In this document: piece by piece, positions 62,663-64,000 of the stretch
Position numbering within the stretch: position 1 is the stretch's first letter
How the letters are laid out: each line of letters begins with the position of its first letter
Source: an uncultured delta proteobacterium
GTDB taxonomy: Bacteria > Desulfobacterota > Syntrophia > Syntrophales > Smithellaceae
Assembly (NCBI GenBank): GCA_903907985.1
Contig: CAIVQG010000069.1
Location: forward strand, 1 to 64,000
Length of the DNA: 64,000 bases
Reading direction: 5' to 3'
Notes under the pieces: model-generated
Seen by the model: the letters and a program-made list of their open reading frames with translations, nothing else
Database searches by the model: none
What the model was told of the DNA's origin: nothing
Made by a program: the position numbers and the translations under genes

Positions 62663-64000
62663 ACCTTCTTCATTAAATCAATACCTGCAAAACTATTCAG
62701 TTGCTGACGGATGGAAGTTGATTGCCGGAAATACAGACAACATATCTCAGGTGGTGGTAATACCTGCGTTTGCCGAAAAGAATATGCTTTTATACACCCT
62801 GGCTTCTCTTGCTCAAAATATGCCGGCATCATTAGATTATTCATTTGTCTTATGTGTAATCAATAATAAGAAAAATTCTGCGGACGAAGTAAAAATAAAT
62901 AATCAACAGACGCTGGAATATCTTCAGGCATTGGTGAACAAAAAGATACAGAGAGATCGAAATCTAAATCAAGGATTAAAAGACATTATGCAACTTATTG
63001 CCGATTCAGGATTAAGACTCGGATATATTGATGCCTCGTCAGCAGGACAGGAAGTACCTGATGAAGAGGGTGGAGTAGGAATGGCGCGCAAGATTGGGAT
63101 GGATAGGGCGCTAATTCTACTGTCGAATAGCTCCTCCCCTAAAACGAATATTTTAAGTCTTGATGCCGATACCTTAGTACAAAGCAATTATCTGACTGCA
63201 TTGAAAGATTGCTTTATTAACAAAGTAAAAACGGCGATTGTTGCTTACGAGCATCAGGAACCAGACCTTGATGAAGAAAGAGCGGCAATGTATTGCTATG
63301 AAATATTCTTGCGTTACTGGATATTAGGATTGAGATATGCAAAATCTCCTTATGCTTTTCATTCAATAGGCTCGGCAATGGCTTGTTCTACTGATGCTTA
63401 TCTGGATGTCCGGGGAATGAACCGGCGCGAAGCAGGTGAGGACTTTTATTTTCTTAACAAGCTGGCCAAGATCGGAAAGATAAATTATGTTAAAAAAACA
63501 TGTGTCTTTCCATCATCACGGGCATCTCAGCGCGTTCCCTTTGGAACGGGCAAGAGAATACAAAGATTTTTGACGCACGAGCAGGAAGAATATGTCCTGT
63601 ATGATCCGCAGATATTCGAAATATTGGCAAAATGGCTTGAGCTCATGGAAAAGCCGTTCCACTATACTGAAGACGAAATCATGAAAAATGCCGGATTGAT
63701 TCATCCGTTACTCGCCTCTTTTTTAACCGATTCTTCCTTTGAACAGGCATGGAAAAGAGTACGCCGCAATGTTAAAGATGAGGACACATTGATTAAGCAG
63801 TTTCACTGCTGGTTTGATGGTTTCAAAACATTAAAACTGATTAATTATTTATCACGAGAATTTTATCCGCCTGTCAATATGTTTGCAGCCTTGGAGAATA
63901 TCTTGAAAATGCAGAAAATAGTTATTTCTGAATGTATATTAGCGGCCAATCATCCGGATTTAGCCCGGCAGCAAAAGATCATCCAATATTTGCGCCAAAT
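62655..64000 (+). CDS. Glycosyltransferase-like protein, cut by the window end
   Basis: An uninterrupted frame of more than 448 codons runs from the ATG at 62655, which overlaps the miaA stop, to the last base of the window. The front has VVVIPAFAEKNMLLYTLASL, the start of a GT-A/GT2-type nucleotide-sugar fold. ILSLDADTLVQSNYL around residue 160 gives the DxD metal motif, and NRREAGEDFYFLNKL supplies an acidic active-site-like ED. The long C-terminal helical part is not recognisable. The fold assignment is by motif and the substrate is unknown. It shares a transcript with miaA. Confidence 0.75.
   Translation, partial: MTKPSSLNQYLQNYSVADGWKLIAGNTDNISQVVVIPAFAEKNMLLYTLASLAQNMPASLDYSFVLCVINNKKNSADEVKINNQQTLEYLQALVNKKIQRDRNLNQGLKDIMQLIADSGLRLGYIDASSAGQEVPDEEGGVGMARKIGMDRALILLSNSSSPKTNILSLDADTLVQSNYLTALKDCFINKVKTAIVAYEHQEPDLDEERAAMYCYEIFLRYWILGLRYAKSPYAFHSIGSAMACSTDAYLDVRGMNRREAGEDFYFLNKLAKIGKINYVKKTCVFPSSRASQRVPFGTGKRIQRFLTHEQEEYVLYDPQIFEILAKWLELMEKPFHYTEDEIMKNAGLIHPLLASFLTDSSFEQAWKRVRRNVKDEDTLIKQFHCWFDGFKTLKLINYLSREFYPPVNMFAALENILKMQKIVISECILAANHPDLARQQKIIQYLRQ

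Overview
The window is a single stretch of bacterial chromosome with no phage, plasmid or insertion-sequence genes in view. The gene content is that of an anaerobic, syntroph-like deltaproteobacterium (Syntrophales or Smithella-like; an inference from gene families, not from a marker gene). The signs are two complete ABC systems of the branched-chain amino acid (Liv/HAAT) type, one with embedded acyl-CoA ligases, a ferredoxin-type 2-oxoacid oxidoreductase with its own NAD(P)H/flavin module, a CoA-transferase fused to an acetyltransferase, and CstA. By eye the part left of about 18 kb is more GC-rich than the AT-rich part to the right.

Layout. 1-1.72 kb: probable end of an integrated element, closed by a 25-bp copy of a tRNA-Pro 3' end. 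1.8-7.6 kb (minus strand): ketopantoate reductase and livFGMH plus a frameshifted livK. 7.9-12.9 kb (plus): an XRE-cupin regulator followed by a four-gene 2-oxoacid oxidoreductase operon. 13.2-18.3 kb: CstA, a universal stress protein, a small zinc-ribbon protein, a 2-hydroxyacid dehydrogenase and a tandem flavodoxin-fold protein. 18.5-29.6 kb: a putative exopolyphosphatase-like lipoprotein, DUF4337, phosphomannomutase, biotin carboxylase, Nudix and YheT-type hydrolases, tRNA-Met, an FG-GAP protein, a CoA-transferase/GNAT fusion and a hemolysin III protein. 29.8-35.3 kb: housekeeping genes purB, nadB, tsaD, rsmA. 35.3-44.0 kb: a second Liv-type operon with two AMP-forming ligases, preceded by a candidate phenylalanine attenuator. 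44-64 kb: recJ, rpmB, pfk, purN, purM, recG, pepA, two oligopeptide-ABC ATPases, a cold shock gene with a terminator in its leader, a MATE transporter, miaA and a glycosyltransferase-like gene cut by the window end.

Main observations. (1) Upstream of the 35.6-44.0 kb operon there is a promoter, a 27-codon ORF with the run FFYFFSF, an alternative hairpin set and a strong terminator, all before the first structural gene. This has the architecture of a phenylalanine leader-peptide attenuator, here in front of a transport/CoA-ligase operon and not a biosynthetic one. (2) Four copies of an approximately 100-145 bp intergenic repeat (13.1, 39.6, 46.2 and 49.1 kb) share terminal inverted repeats and an internal third copy of the end motif, as in a MITE. 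One copy supplies the last codons and stop of a gene. (3) The tRNA-Pro 3' fragment marks an attachment site. (4) A Ppx/GppA-like phosphatase carries a lipoprotein signal and an apyrase-like motif. (5) livK is broken by one extra T at a UUU-UAA site.

Functional logic. The first Liv system, the XRE regulator and the oxidoreductase form a plausible unit for importing amino acids and oxidising their 2-oxoacids. The second Liv operon couples import to CoA activation of the imported acid, possibly an aromatic acid as suggested by the PaaK-type ligase and the Phe-rich leader.
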